Notes under the pieces: generated by a model | What the model was told of the DNA's origin: nothing | What the model saw: only the letters and a program-made list of their open reading frames with translations | The model's database searches: none | Assembly: GCA_945946605.1 (NCBI GenBank) | Contig: CAMEWP010000002.1 | Span: 1 to 47,858, forward strand | Source of the DNA: an uncultured Pseudobutyrivibrio sp. | GTDB lineage: Bacteria; Bacillota; Clostridia; Lachnospirales; Lachnospiraceae | DNA length: 47,858 nt | Direction of reading: 5' to 3' | Part shown: piece by piece, positions 19,578-27,466 of the stretch | Layout: every line of letters begins with the position of its first letter | Position numbering within the stretch: the stretch's first letter is position 1 | Made by a program: the position numbers and the translations under genes

Positions 19578-21305
19578 ATGACAAATTACAGGGAACTTTA
19601 TGACCAGTGGTGCACAGATCCCTATTTTGATGAGGATACAAGAGAAGAGTTAAAAAGCATTGCAGCAGATGAAAAAGAGATCGAAGACCGTTTTTACCGT
19701 CAGTTAGAATTTGGAACCGGGGGACTGCGGGGGGTCATCGGAGCAGGAACAAACCGCATGAATATTTACACGGTACGCAAGGCAACCCAGGGGCTGGCCA
19801 ATTATATTCTGGAACAGAATGGCCAGGAAAAGGGAGTGGCCATTGCCTATGATTCCAGGATCATGTCACCGGAATTTGCCCAGGAGGCGGCACTGTGCCT
19901 GAATGCCAATGGTATCAGAACCTATCGCTTTACAAGTCTTCGTCCAACACCGGAGCTTTCCTTTGCAGTGCGGACTTTGGGATGTATGGCAGGGATTGTC
20001 ATCACAGCCAGCCATAACCCCAGGGAATATAACGGTTATAAGGTATACTGGGAGGACGGTGCCCAGATCACACCACCTCATGATAAGAACATTCTGGCAA
20101 GAGTTGCGGAAGTGACATCCTTTGATCAGGTAAAGACCATGGAGTTGGAGGAGGCAAAGGCAAAGGGACTTTACCGTGAGATCGGTGAGGATATTGATGA
20201 TGCCTACATGGAAGAACTGAAGAAACAGTCCATTCATCCGGAAGTGATAAAGGAGATGGCAAAGGATATTTCCATTGTATATACGCCGCTGCACGGCACC
20301 GGGAATCTTCCGGTGCGCCGGGTGCTGAAAGAACTGGGATTTGAAAAGGTGTACGTGGTAAAGGAGCAGGAGCTCCCTGACGGGAATTTTCCTACCGTGG
20401 CTTATCCCAATCCGGAATCACCAAAGGCATTTGAACTGGCTCTGCAGCTGGCCAAAGAAGTGGATGCGGATATTGTGCTGGCCACAGATCCGGATGCGGA
20501 CCGTCTGGGAGTATACTGCAAAGATACGGCCACAGGGGAATACATATCCTTTACCGGCAATATGTCCGGTATGCTTATCGCGGAGTATATCTTAAGGGAG
20601 AAAACGGCTACCGGCACCATGCCGGCCCACCCTGCACTGGTGGAGACCATTGTGACCACAGACATGGCGAAGGTCATTGCGGCAGATTACGGCGTGAAAC
20701 TCATTGAGGTGCTGACAGGATTTAAGTATATCGGAGAGCAGATCCGTTTCTTTGAGGAACAGAACACCTACGATTATGTGTTTGGTCTGGAAGAAAGTTA
20801 TGGATGTCTGGCAGGCACTTATGCCAGAGATAAAGATGCCTGTGTGGCGGTAATGATGCTCTGCGAAGTGGCTTCCTGGTACAAAAAACAGAATATGACC
20901 CTTTGGGATGCCATGGTGGCAATGTATGAGAAATACGGTTACTTCCGGGAAGGCCTGGAGACCATGACTTTAAAGGGAATGGACGGCGCTGCCCAGATTG
21001 CCGGCATGATGACGGAAGCGAGAAATCACCCGCCTAAGGAGCTGGCAGGATTAAAGGTGCTGGCACTGCGGGATTACCAGAAAAATACAAGAACTGACCT
21101 TGTGACCGGGGAGGTAAGTGCCACAGGGCTGCCGGAGTCCAATGTGCTTTACTATGAGCTGGAACAGAACAGCTGGTGCTGTGTGCGTCCCTCCGGAACA
21201 GAGCCGAAGATCAAATTTTATTTTGGTGTAAAAGGTACTTCCCTGGAAGACAGCCGGCAGAAATCAGATGCTTTGAGAGATGCGCTGATGGGCATGTTTT
21301 CATAA
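19578..21305 (+). CDS. Phosphoglucomutase/phosphomannomutase (alpha-D-phosphohexomutase family); ORF open from 19554
   Basis: 'GTGGLRGVIGAGTNRMN', phosphoserine loop 'TASHNPREYNGYKVY', metal loop 'DPDADRLG', sugar loop 'GLEESYG', phosphate loop 'RPSGTEPKIKFY'. Confidence 0.92.
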   Translation: MTNYRELYDQWCTDPYFDEDTREELKSIAADEKEIEDRFYRQLEFGTGGLRGVIGAGTNRMNIYTVRKATQGLANYILEQNGQEKGVAIAYDSRIMSPEFAQEAALCLNANGIRTYRFTSLRPTPELSFAVRTLGCMAGIVITASHNPREYNGYKVYWEDGAQITPPHDKNILARVAEVTSFDQVKTMELEEAKAKGLYREIGEDIDDAYMEELKKQSIHPEVIKEMAKDISIVYTPLHGTGNLPVRRVLKELGFEKVYVVKEQELPDGNFPTVAYPNPESPKAFELALQLAKEVDADIVLATDPDADRLGVYCKDTATGEYISFTGNMSGMLIAEYILREKTATGTMPAHPALVETIVTTDMAKVIAADYGVKLIEVLTGFKYIGEQIRFFEEQNTYDYVFGLEESYGCLAGTYARDKDACVAVMMLCEVASWYKKQNMTLWDAMVAMYEKYGYFREGLETMTLKGMDGAAQIAGMMTEARNHPPKELAGLKVLALRDYQKNTRTDLVTGEVSATGLPESNVLYYELEQNSWCCVRPSGTEPKIKFYFGVKGTSLEDSRQKSDALRDALMGMFS

Positions 21306-21345
21306 GAAATTTGTTACCCGAAATACGAAATAAACTGAAATAAAA

Positions 21346-21386
21346 GAAAAAGTCCCGATTCCCAAAGAGGATCGAGACTTTTTTTG
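21346..21386. terminator. Rho-independent, probably bidirectional terminator between pgm and degV
   Basis: AAAAAGTCCCGATTC-CCAAAGAG-GATCGAGACTTTTTTT inverted repeat with flanking A/T runs, between convergent genes. Confidence 0.8.
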
Positions 21387-21413
21387 GAAAGGCATTGCCC
21401 GGTGCGACCATAT

Positions 21414-22256
21414 TTACAGAGCAAAATAGGCTACTGCAATGGCGCCGGGGCCTGCATGGGTTCCGATGGCTCCGCCTACAGTCATAATGGGAAGGGAAGT
21501 GGTCTGTTCTTCCCAGAGACTGTGACTGTCCTTGATATATTTCTGAAGCAGTTTATCGGAGAGACCTGAGTATCCCAGATAATAGGGCATGGAAAAATCA
21601 ATGCCGCCGGACTTTTTGATCCGCTCGATGAGAAGGTTATTGCCGTTTTTGGAGCCGTGGGCTTTTCCGAGAATGGAAACAGCGCCTTCCTCTACTGCGA
21701 TCACCGGTTTGATGGAAAGCATGTCGCCTAAGGTGGCAACAGTGGAGGAGATACGGCCGCCTTTTTTCAGATACTCTAAGGTGTCTAACAGGGCAACCAC
21801 CTGGATCTTTTTCTTATAGGTGTTCAGGGTAGCCACGATCTCCTCTGCGGTAAGATCCTGATGGATCAGGCGAAGGGCATATTCTACCAGAATGCGCTCT
21901 CCTAAGGAAACACTTTCGCTGTCTACCACAAAGACTTTACCTTCAAAATCTGCTGCAGCGATACAGGCACTCTGATAGGTGCCGGAGAGCTTTTCGGACA
22001 GAGTGATCACAATGGCGGTATCACCGTTGTCGGTTACGCTGTGATAAGCCTGCTCAAAGTCGTAGGGGGGAATCTGACTGGTGGTGGGCAGAACATCGCT
22101 CTCGATGAGCTTTTCATAAAATTCCTGATGGGACAGGTTGATATTGTCCTGAAACTGTTCTTCTCCAAAAGATACCGTTAAGGGAAGGATCGTAAGATCC
22201 ATGTCAAAACCCTGGGGAATATCTGATGCAGAATCTGTAATAATCTTAATACTCAT
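21414..22256 (-). CDS. DegV family (fatty-acid binding) protein
   Basis: 'MSIKIITDSASDIPQGF..LTILPLTVSFGEEQFQD...LPTTSQIPPYDF...ITLSEKLSGTYQSA' hallmark DegV motifs. Confidence 0.93.
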   Translation of the reverse strand: MSIKIITDSASDIPQGFDMDLTILPLTVSFGEEQFQDNINLSHQEFYEKLIESDVLPTTSQIPPYDFEQAYHSVTDNGDTAIVITLSEKLSGTYQSACIAAADFEGKVFVVDSESVSLGERILVEYALRLIHQDLTAEEIVATLNTYKKKIQVVALLDTLEYLKKGGRISSTVATLGDMLSIKPVIAVEEGAVSILGKAHGSKNGNNLLIERIKKSGGIDFSMPYYLGYSGLSDKLLQKYIKDSHSLWEEQTTSLPIMTVGGAIGTHAGPGAIAVAYFAL

Positions 22257-22266
22257 ATACTTCTCT

Positions 22267-22286
22267 ATTCAGCAGATCTGCTGAAT
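22267..22286. repeat. Perfect 20-bp palindrome in the degV leader
   Basis: ATTCAGCAGATCTGCTGAAT, exactly self-complementary, 11 bp upstream of the degV start. Confidence 0.85.
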
Positions 22287-22329
22287 TATCCTCACTTTCT
22301 TAAAAATGTGTATTTAGCAATCCTGAGAT

Positions 22330-22358
22330 AGTATAGAAGAAGCAGTGAGATTTGTCAA
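22330..22358 (-). promoter_or_regulatory. Near-consensus sigma-70 promoter for degV
   Basis: Minus strand TTGACA (22353-22358), 17 bp, TATACT (22330-22335). Confidence 0.78.
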
Positions 22359-22430
22359 TAAAAATAAAACAAGCAGTGGCAATCCGGGGCAGAACAAGAT
22401 ATAATGATACCCATAGAAAAGTTCTGATAA

Positions 22431-23420
22431 ATGAGGTACAAAACAGTGGAGATAAAAGAGAGAAAGAAAGTACTGACTTTGGTGGTACCGGCATACAACG
22501 AGGAGGAGACCATCCCGGTGTTCTATAAGGAAGCCAAACGGGTGGAAAAAGAGCTTTCCTCTGTTGAGGTGGAATACCTTTTCATTGATGACGGTTCCAA
22601 AGACCGCACCATGGATATGCTGCGGGAGCTGGCCGGAGAGGATGAGAGGGTTCATTATGTGTCTTTTTCCCGTAACTTCGGTAAGGAGGCTGCCATCTAC
22701 GCAGGCCTTGAGAATGCTTCCGGAGATTATGTGGCAATCCTGGATGCGGATCTTCAGGATCCCCCCTCATTACTGCCCCAGATGCTTCAGATCGTGACAG
22801 AAGAGGATTACGACTGTGTGGGAACCAGAAGGGTGAACAGAAAGGGAGAACCTCCCATTCGTTCCTTTTTTGCCCGTATGTTTTACCGGCTGATGAACCG
22901 GATCTCCAGCGCGGAAGTGGTGGACGGAGCCCGGGATTTTCAGCTGATGAACCGGAAGGTGGTGAATGCCATCCTGTCCATGGGAGAGTACAATCGTTTC
23001 TCCAAGGGCATTTTCGGCTGGGTTGGATTTAAAAAGAAATGGCTGGAGTATGAAAATGTGGAGCGTGCAGCAGGGGAGACCAAATGGTCTTTCTGGAAAC
23101 TGGTGCTGTATGCATTGGATGGTATCGTGGCATTTTCCACAGCGCCTCTGGTATTTGCATCGGTCATGGGTATTTTATTCTGCCTGCTGGCATTTCTGGC
23201 TATTATTTTTATTATCGTCAGAACCCTGATTTATGGAGACCCTACTTCGGGATGGCCTTCCATGGTGTGCATCATTATGCTGGTCAGCGGCATTCAGCTG
23301 CTTTGTATCGGTATCCTGGGTCAGTATATGGCCAAAACGTATCTGGAAACCAAAAGGCGGCCTTTATATCTGGTGGAAGAAGAGAACCTGAAACATGATA
23401 GACAAGAAAAGATGGATTAA
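22431..23420 (+). CDS. Glycosyltransferase family 2, GtrB/DPM1-like polyprenyl-phosphate hexosyltransferase
   Basis: 'LTLVVPAYNEEETIPVFYKE...FIDDGSKDRT..FSRNFGKEAAIYAGLENASGDYVAILDADLQDPPSLLPQM' and two C-terminal TM helices. Confidence 0.92.
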   Translation: MRYKTVEIKERKKVLTLVVPAYNEEETIPVFYKEAKRVEKELSSVEVEYLFIDDGSKDRTMDMLRELAGEDERVHYVSFSRNFGKEAAIYAGLENASGDYVAILDADLQDPPSLLPQMLQIVTEEDYDCVGTRRVNRKGEPPIRSFFARMFYRLMNRISSAEVVDGARDFQLMNRKVVNAILSMGEYNRFSKGIFGWVGFKKKWLEYENVERAAGETKWSFWKLVLYALDGIVAFSTAPLVFASVMGILFCLLAFLAIIFIIVRTLIYGDPTSGWPSMVCIIMLVSGIQLLCIGILGQYMAKTYLETKRRPLYLVEEENLKHDRQEKMD

Positions 23421-25011
23421 AAAAGGAAAAAGCAAACTGCAAAAGATCGTCTTCGGACGAACGTTACTGATCGCTGTTCTGGCAATTCTGCAGCTGATCT
23501 TTGTATTGATGGCATTTCACTGGCTCAGCAGTTACAGCCCTTATTTTTATGGGGCCATGACGGTGCTTACCGTACTTTGTGTTTTATATATCTTTAATCA
23601 GCCCAGCGATCCTACCGTGAAGTTAAGCTGGCTGGTGCTGGTTTCCGCCCTGATGCCGGTGGGTGGTTTGTTCTTTTTCTGGGTGCAGACGGATATGGGG
23701 CACCGTAAACTGAAAAAGAAGGTTATGGTGGCAGTGGAAGAAGGGGAAAAAGCCCTGCCGGCGGACACATCTCTGGCAGAATCCATCCGGGAGGAATATC
23801 CCCAGCTGTACGGACTGACCAATTATATGAAAGGGGCCGGCGGGTACGGCATTTACCAGGATACGGAGGCAACCTATTTCCCTAACGGAGAGAGCCTGTT
23901 GCCGGTTTTTCTGGAGGAACTGCGTCAGGCAAAGCATTTTATTTTTCTGGAGTACTTTATCATCTCGGAAGGCGTCATGTGGGATCAGGTCCGGGAAGTG
24001 CTGCTGGAGAAAGTCAAAGAAGGTGTAGAGGTGCGGCTTTTGTATGACGGCACCAATGAGTTTACAAATCTGCCCCACGATTATCCGGAGAAATTGCGAA
24101 ACCTTGGCATCAACTGTCGGGTATTTGCTCCCATCCGTCCGTTTTTTTCCACGGAGCAGAACTACCGTGATCACCGGAAGATTGCTGTCATCGACGGTGT
24201 GACATCCTTTACCGGCGGTATTAATCTGGCAGATGAATATGTGAATGAGATTTCCCTGTACGGATACTGGAAGGACACAGCCCTGATGTTAAAAGGGGAG
24301 GCGACACTTACCTTCCTTCGACTGTTTCTGGAAGCCTGGCAGGTAACGGAAGTGCAGGGAGAGTACGGAGTGTATCTGGGACGGGCCAGGGAAAATCTTC
24401 TGACCTGGAGAAGGGAACACCCGGTGCCCATGGATCCGGAGGGCAACAGACAAAGTGTCCGGGGAAATTATGTGCTTCCATACGGGGATAAACCCTTAGA
24501 CAACGACAAGGTGGGAGAGCTGGTTTACATCGATATCCTGAATCATGCCAGAAAATATGTGCATATCATGACCCCCTATCTGATCATCGACGAGGAGATG
24601 AAGACAGCGCTGGTTCTGGCGGCCCGCAGAGGTGTGGAAGTATGCCTGATCCTGCCTCATATTCCCGATAAGGCATACGCCTTTGCTTTGGCAAAGACCC
24701 ATTATCCGGAACTGTTGGAAGCAGGTGTGAAGATTTATGAATTTACGCCGGGCTTTGTCCACGCCAAGGGATTTGTCAGTGATGATATCCGGGCAGTGGT
24801 GGGTACCATTAACCTGGATTACCGCAGCCTGTATCATCATTTTGAATGCGCATGTTACATGGAGGACATGGATGTCATCGCAGATATTGAGGCGGATATG
24901 CAGTCTACGATGGAACAGTCCATGGAGATCACTCTTTTGGATCTGAAGAAACAGAGCCCATGGACCTGGCTGGCCGGTATTTTCCTGAAAGTGCTGGCAC
25001 CGCTGCTTTAA
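23395..25011 (+). CDS. cls: Cardiolipin synthase (phospholipase D family)
   Basis: N-terminal TMs and two HKD motifs: 'YRDHRKIAVIDG' and 'VHAKGFVSDD...GTINLDYRS'. Confidence 0.93.
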   Translation: MIDKKRWIKKGKSKLQKIVFGRTLLIAVLAILQLIFVLMAFHWLSSYSPYFYGAMTVLTVLCVLYIFNQPSDPTVKLSWLVLVSALMPVGGLFFFWVQTDMGHRKLKKKVMVAVEEGEKALPADTSLAESIREEYPQLYGLTNYMKGAGGYGIYQDTEATYFPNGESLLPVFLEELRQAKHFIFLEYFIISEGVMWDQVREVLLEKVKEGVEVRLLYDGTNEFTNLPHDYPEKLRNLGINCRVFAPIRPFFSTEQNYRDHRKIAVIDGVTSFTGGINLADEYVNEISLYGYWKDTALMLKGEATLTFLRLFLEAWQVTEVQGEYGVYLGRARENLLTWRREHPVPMDPEGNRQSVRGNYVLPYGDKPLDNDKVGELVYIDILNHARKYVHIMTPYLIIDEEMKTALVLAARRGVEVCLILPHIPDKAYAFALAKTHYPELLEAGVKIYEFTPGFVHAKGFVSDDIRAVVGTINLDYRSLYHHFECACYMEDMDVIADIEADMQSTMEQSMEITLLDLKKQSPWTWLAGIFLKVLAPLL

Positions 25012-25058
25012 TACAGGTCATAGACCATAGGTATAGGAACTGAAAATGAGAGGAGTAG

Positions 25059-26099
25059 ATGAAAATGGAAACAAACAGAGAGAAGAAATTTGATCTGCTG
25101 GCTATGGGAGAGCTGCTTCTGCGGCTTTCACCCTGCAATAACGAAAGAATCGCAACATGCGATGTTTTTGAAAAACACATCGGAGGCGCAGAACTGAATG
25201 TGGCGTCCGGTGTTTCCCTGTTGGGACTTCGTACCGGTATTATTTCCCGGATTCCGGATTCGGCCATCGGACAGTTTGCCAAGAATAAAATCCGCTTTTT
25301 GGGTGTCAGCGACGATTACATCGACTATGACAGCAGCGAGGAAGCCCGTCTTGCGGTTTATTACTATGAGAGTGCTACCTACCCAAGAAAACCCCAGATC
25401 GTGTATGACAGAAAGAATTCCTCTATCACACAGATCGATATCAATAATTTCCCGGAGGAAATGTACCATTCCACCAGATGTTTTCACATTTCCGGCATCA
25501 CTCTGGCACTGAGCGAAAAGAGCAGAGCCTGTGGTATTGAGATGATCAAACGGTTTAAGGAAGCAGGTGCGCTGATCTCCTTTGATGTAAATTTCCGTCT
25601 GAATCTGTGGAGCGGAGCAGAGGCAAAGGCCTGTATTGAAGAAATTCTGCCCTATGTGGATATTTTCTTCTGCTCGGAAGATACTGCAAGGCTGACATTC
25701 TTGAAAGAGGGGGATCTGGAAGATATCATGAGAAGTTTTACGAAGGATTATCCCATTTCCATTGTTGCTGCTACCCAGAGAGTGGTACACAGCCCCAAAC
25801 AGCACACCTTTGGTTCTGTTATTTATGAGGCGAAGACAGATACCTTCTATAAGGAAAAACCGTACGAGAAGATTGATGTTGTGGACCGGATCGGAAGCGG
25901 AGATGCTTATTGTGCGGGAATGCTCTATGGATTGCTGTCATCGGATATGGATTGTGCCAAGGCGCTGGCTTTTGGAAATGCCTGCAGTGCAGTGAAAAAT
26001 ACGGTGCCCGGAGATATGCCGTACTCTGATCTGAAAGAGATAGAACATGTGATTGTGGATCATAATAATACCGGGAAACAAATGGAAATGAACAGATAA
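25059..26099 (+). CDS. PfkB-family carbohydrate kinase (2-keto-3-deoxygluconate kinase-like)
   Basis: 'GGAELNVASGVSLLGLRTG', 'FDVNFRLNLW', 'DVVDRIGSGDAYCAGMLYGLL' (PfkB catalytic DxxGSGDA). Confidence 0.88.
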   Translation: MKMETNREKKFDLLAMGELLLRLSPCNNERIATCDVFEKHIGGAELNVASGVSLLGLRTGIISRIPDSAIGQFAKNKIRFLGVSDDYIDYDSSEEARLAVYYYESATYPRKPQIVYDRKNSSITQIDINNFPEEMYHSTRCFHISGITLALSEKSRACGIEMIKRFKEAGALISFDVNFRLNLWSGAEAKACIEEILPYVDIFFCSEDTARLTFLKEGDLEDIMRSFTKDYPISIVAATQRVVHSPKQHTFGSVIYEAKTDTFYKEKPYEKIDVVDRIGSGDAYCAGMLYGLLSSDMDCAKALAFGNACSAVKNTVPGDMPYSDLKEIEHVIVDHNNTGKQMEMNR

Positions 26100-26101
26100 A
26101 A

Positions 26102-26189
26102 CGGAGTCGGAGGGATTCGAACCCTCGTGCCGGGAAACCGGCAAACGCATTTCGAGTGCGCCTCGTTATGACCGCTTCGATACGACTCC
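26102..26189 (-). tRNA. tRNA-Ser (anticodon CGA)
   Basis: Minus strand GGAGTCG...CGACTCCG acceptor, anticodon arm GCGCA-CT-CGA-AA-TGCGT, long variable arm TTGCCGGTTTCCCGGCA, T-arm GAGGG-TTCGAAT-CCCTC; no encoded CCA. Confidence 0.95.
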
Positions 26190-26200
26190 ATATGAGAGAC

Positions 26201-26229
26201 ATTTTACATGATTTTGTAAGGGAAAGCAA
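26201..26229 (-). promoter_or_regulatory. Candidate promoter of the tRNA-Ser gene
   Basis: Minus strand TTGCTT (26224-26229), 17 bp, TAAAAT (26201-26206), upstream of the tRNA 5' end. Confidence 0.6.
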
Positions 26230-26284
26230 TCCTAAAAATACAGGATTCTTTCGGGCCGGGCCATGGTGGTTGGGCACTCCTTAC

Positions 26285-26313
26285 TTGAATTATTATGTAA
26301 GATAAGATATTCT
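26285..26313 (+). promoter_or_regulatory. Candidate promoter of the pfk-dnaX-ybaB-recR gene run
   Basis: TTGAAT (26285-26290), 17 bp, TATTCT (26308-26313). Confidence 0.55.
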
Positions 26314-26385
26314 AAGTAGGAGAAAACTTCCATGGTTCATCAGGGATGAGTTGGAAGAGTCTGCAGAAAGGAAACGGTATCAGAG

Positions 26386-27456
26386 ATGAAGATAGGAATG
26401 TTAACCAGCGGCGGAGACTGCCAGGCACTGAACGCTGCCATGAGAGGTGTGGTAAAAGCGCTGAGCGCCAATGTAAAAAATCTGGAAGTATACGGTTTTT
26501 ATGAGGGATATAAAGGACTGATCTACGGAAATTACCGGTTATTGACCAGCGATGATTTTTCCGGGATCCTGACAAAGGGCGGAACCATCTTAGGTTCATC
26601 CAGACAGCCGTTTAAATTGATGCGGGTACCGGATGAGAATGGGCTGGATAAGGTGGAAGCTATGAAGAGCACCTACCACAAACTGAATCTGGACTGCCTG
26701 GTGATCCTGGGGGGAAACGGAACCCAGAAGACAGCCAATCTGCTTCGGGAAGAGGGACTGAACATTATCCATCTGCCTAAGACCATTGACAATGATATTT
26801 ACGGAACAGATGTGACCTTTGGTTTCCAGAGTGCCATTGATGTGGCCTGCAATGCCATTGACTGTATCCAGACCACAGCAGCTTCCCACAACCGGGTATT
26901 TATTGTGGAAGTGATGGGACATAAAGTTGGCTGGCTGACACTGTATGCAGGTGTGGCTTCCGGCGCAGACATTATCCTGCTTCCGGAGATCCCTTATGAT
27001 ATTGAGAAAGTGGTTGAGGCCATTGAGAAGAGAAATGAAGCCGGCAAAGGATTTACCATCCTTGCTGTGGCAGAAGGTGCCATCTCCAAAGAGGACGCAG
27101 CCCTTGGTAAGAAGGAATTGAAAAAGAAACGTGAGAGTTCCAAATATCCTTCTGTTTCCTATGAGATTGCAGATGAGATCAGCAAGCGTACCGGTTCGGA
27201 AGCCCGTGTGACAGTGCCGGGACATACCCAGAGAGGCGGAAGCCCCTGCCCTTATGACAGAGCACTCTGCACAAGATTAGGATCTGCAGCTGCACAGGCT
27301 ATCATGGACAAGGATTATGGATATATGATCGGTATGGTAAATGGTGAGACCGTAAGAGTGCCCCTGGCTGATGTGGCCGGCAAACTGAAGATGGTGGATC
27401 CCAACTGCCAGATGATCCAGGAAGCAAAGAGAATGGGAATAAGTTTCGGAGATTGA
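26386..27456 (+). CDS. 6-phosphofructokinase (PfkA superfamily)
   Basis: 'MKIGMLTSGGDCQALNAAMRG', 'LGGNGTQKTA', 'LPKTIDNDIYGTDVTFGF', 'VEVMGHKVGWL', 'PGHTQRGGSP'. Confidence 0.93.
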   Translation: MKIGMLTSGGDCQALNAAMRGVVKALSANVKNLEVYGFYEGYKGLIYGNYRLLTSDDFSGILTKGGTILGSSRQPFKLMRVPDENGLDKVEAMKSTYHKLNLDCLVILGGNGTQKTANLLREEGLNIIHLPKTIDNDIYGTDVTFGFQSAIDVACNAIDCIQTTAASHNRVFIVEVMGHKVGWLTLYAGVASGADIILLPEIPYDIEKVVEAIEKRNEAGKGFTILAVAEGAISKEDAALGKKELKKKRESSKYPSVSYEIADEISKRTGSEARVTVPGHTQRGGSPCPYDRALCTRLGSAAAQAIMDKDYGYMIGMVNGETVRVPLADVAGKLKMVDPNCQMIQEAKRMGISFGD

Positions 27457-27466
27457 GAGTAAAAAG

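Noticed and set aside
26228-26280. AATCCT...AGGATT hairpin and GC-rich segment upstream of pfk, considered as an SRP RNA or riboswitch
   Set aside because: The stem is short, no SRP tetraloop or known riboswitch core is recognisable, and the region is explained by the tRNA-Ser promoter and pfk leader.
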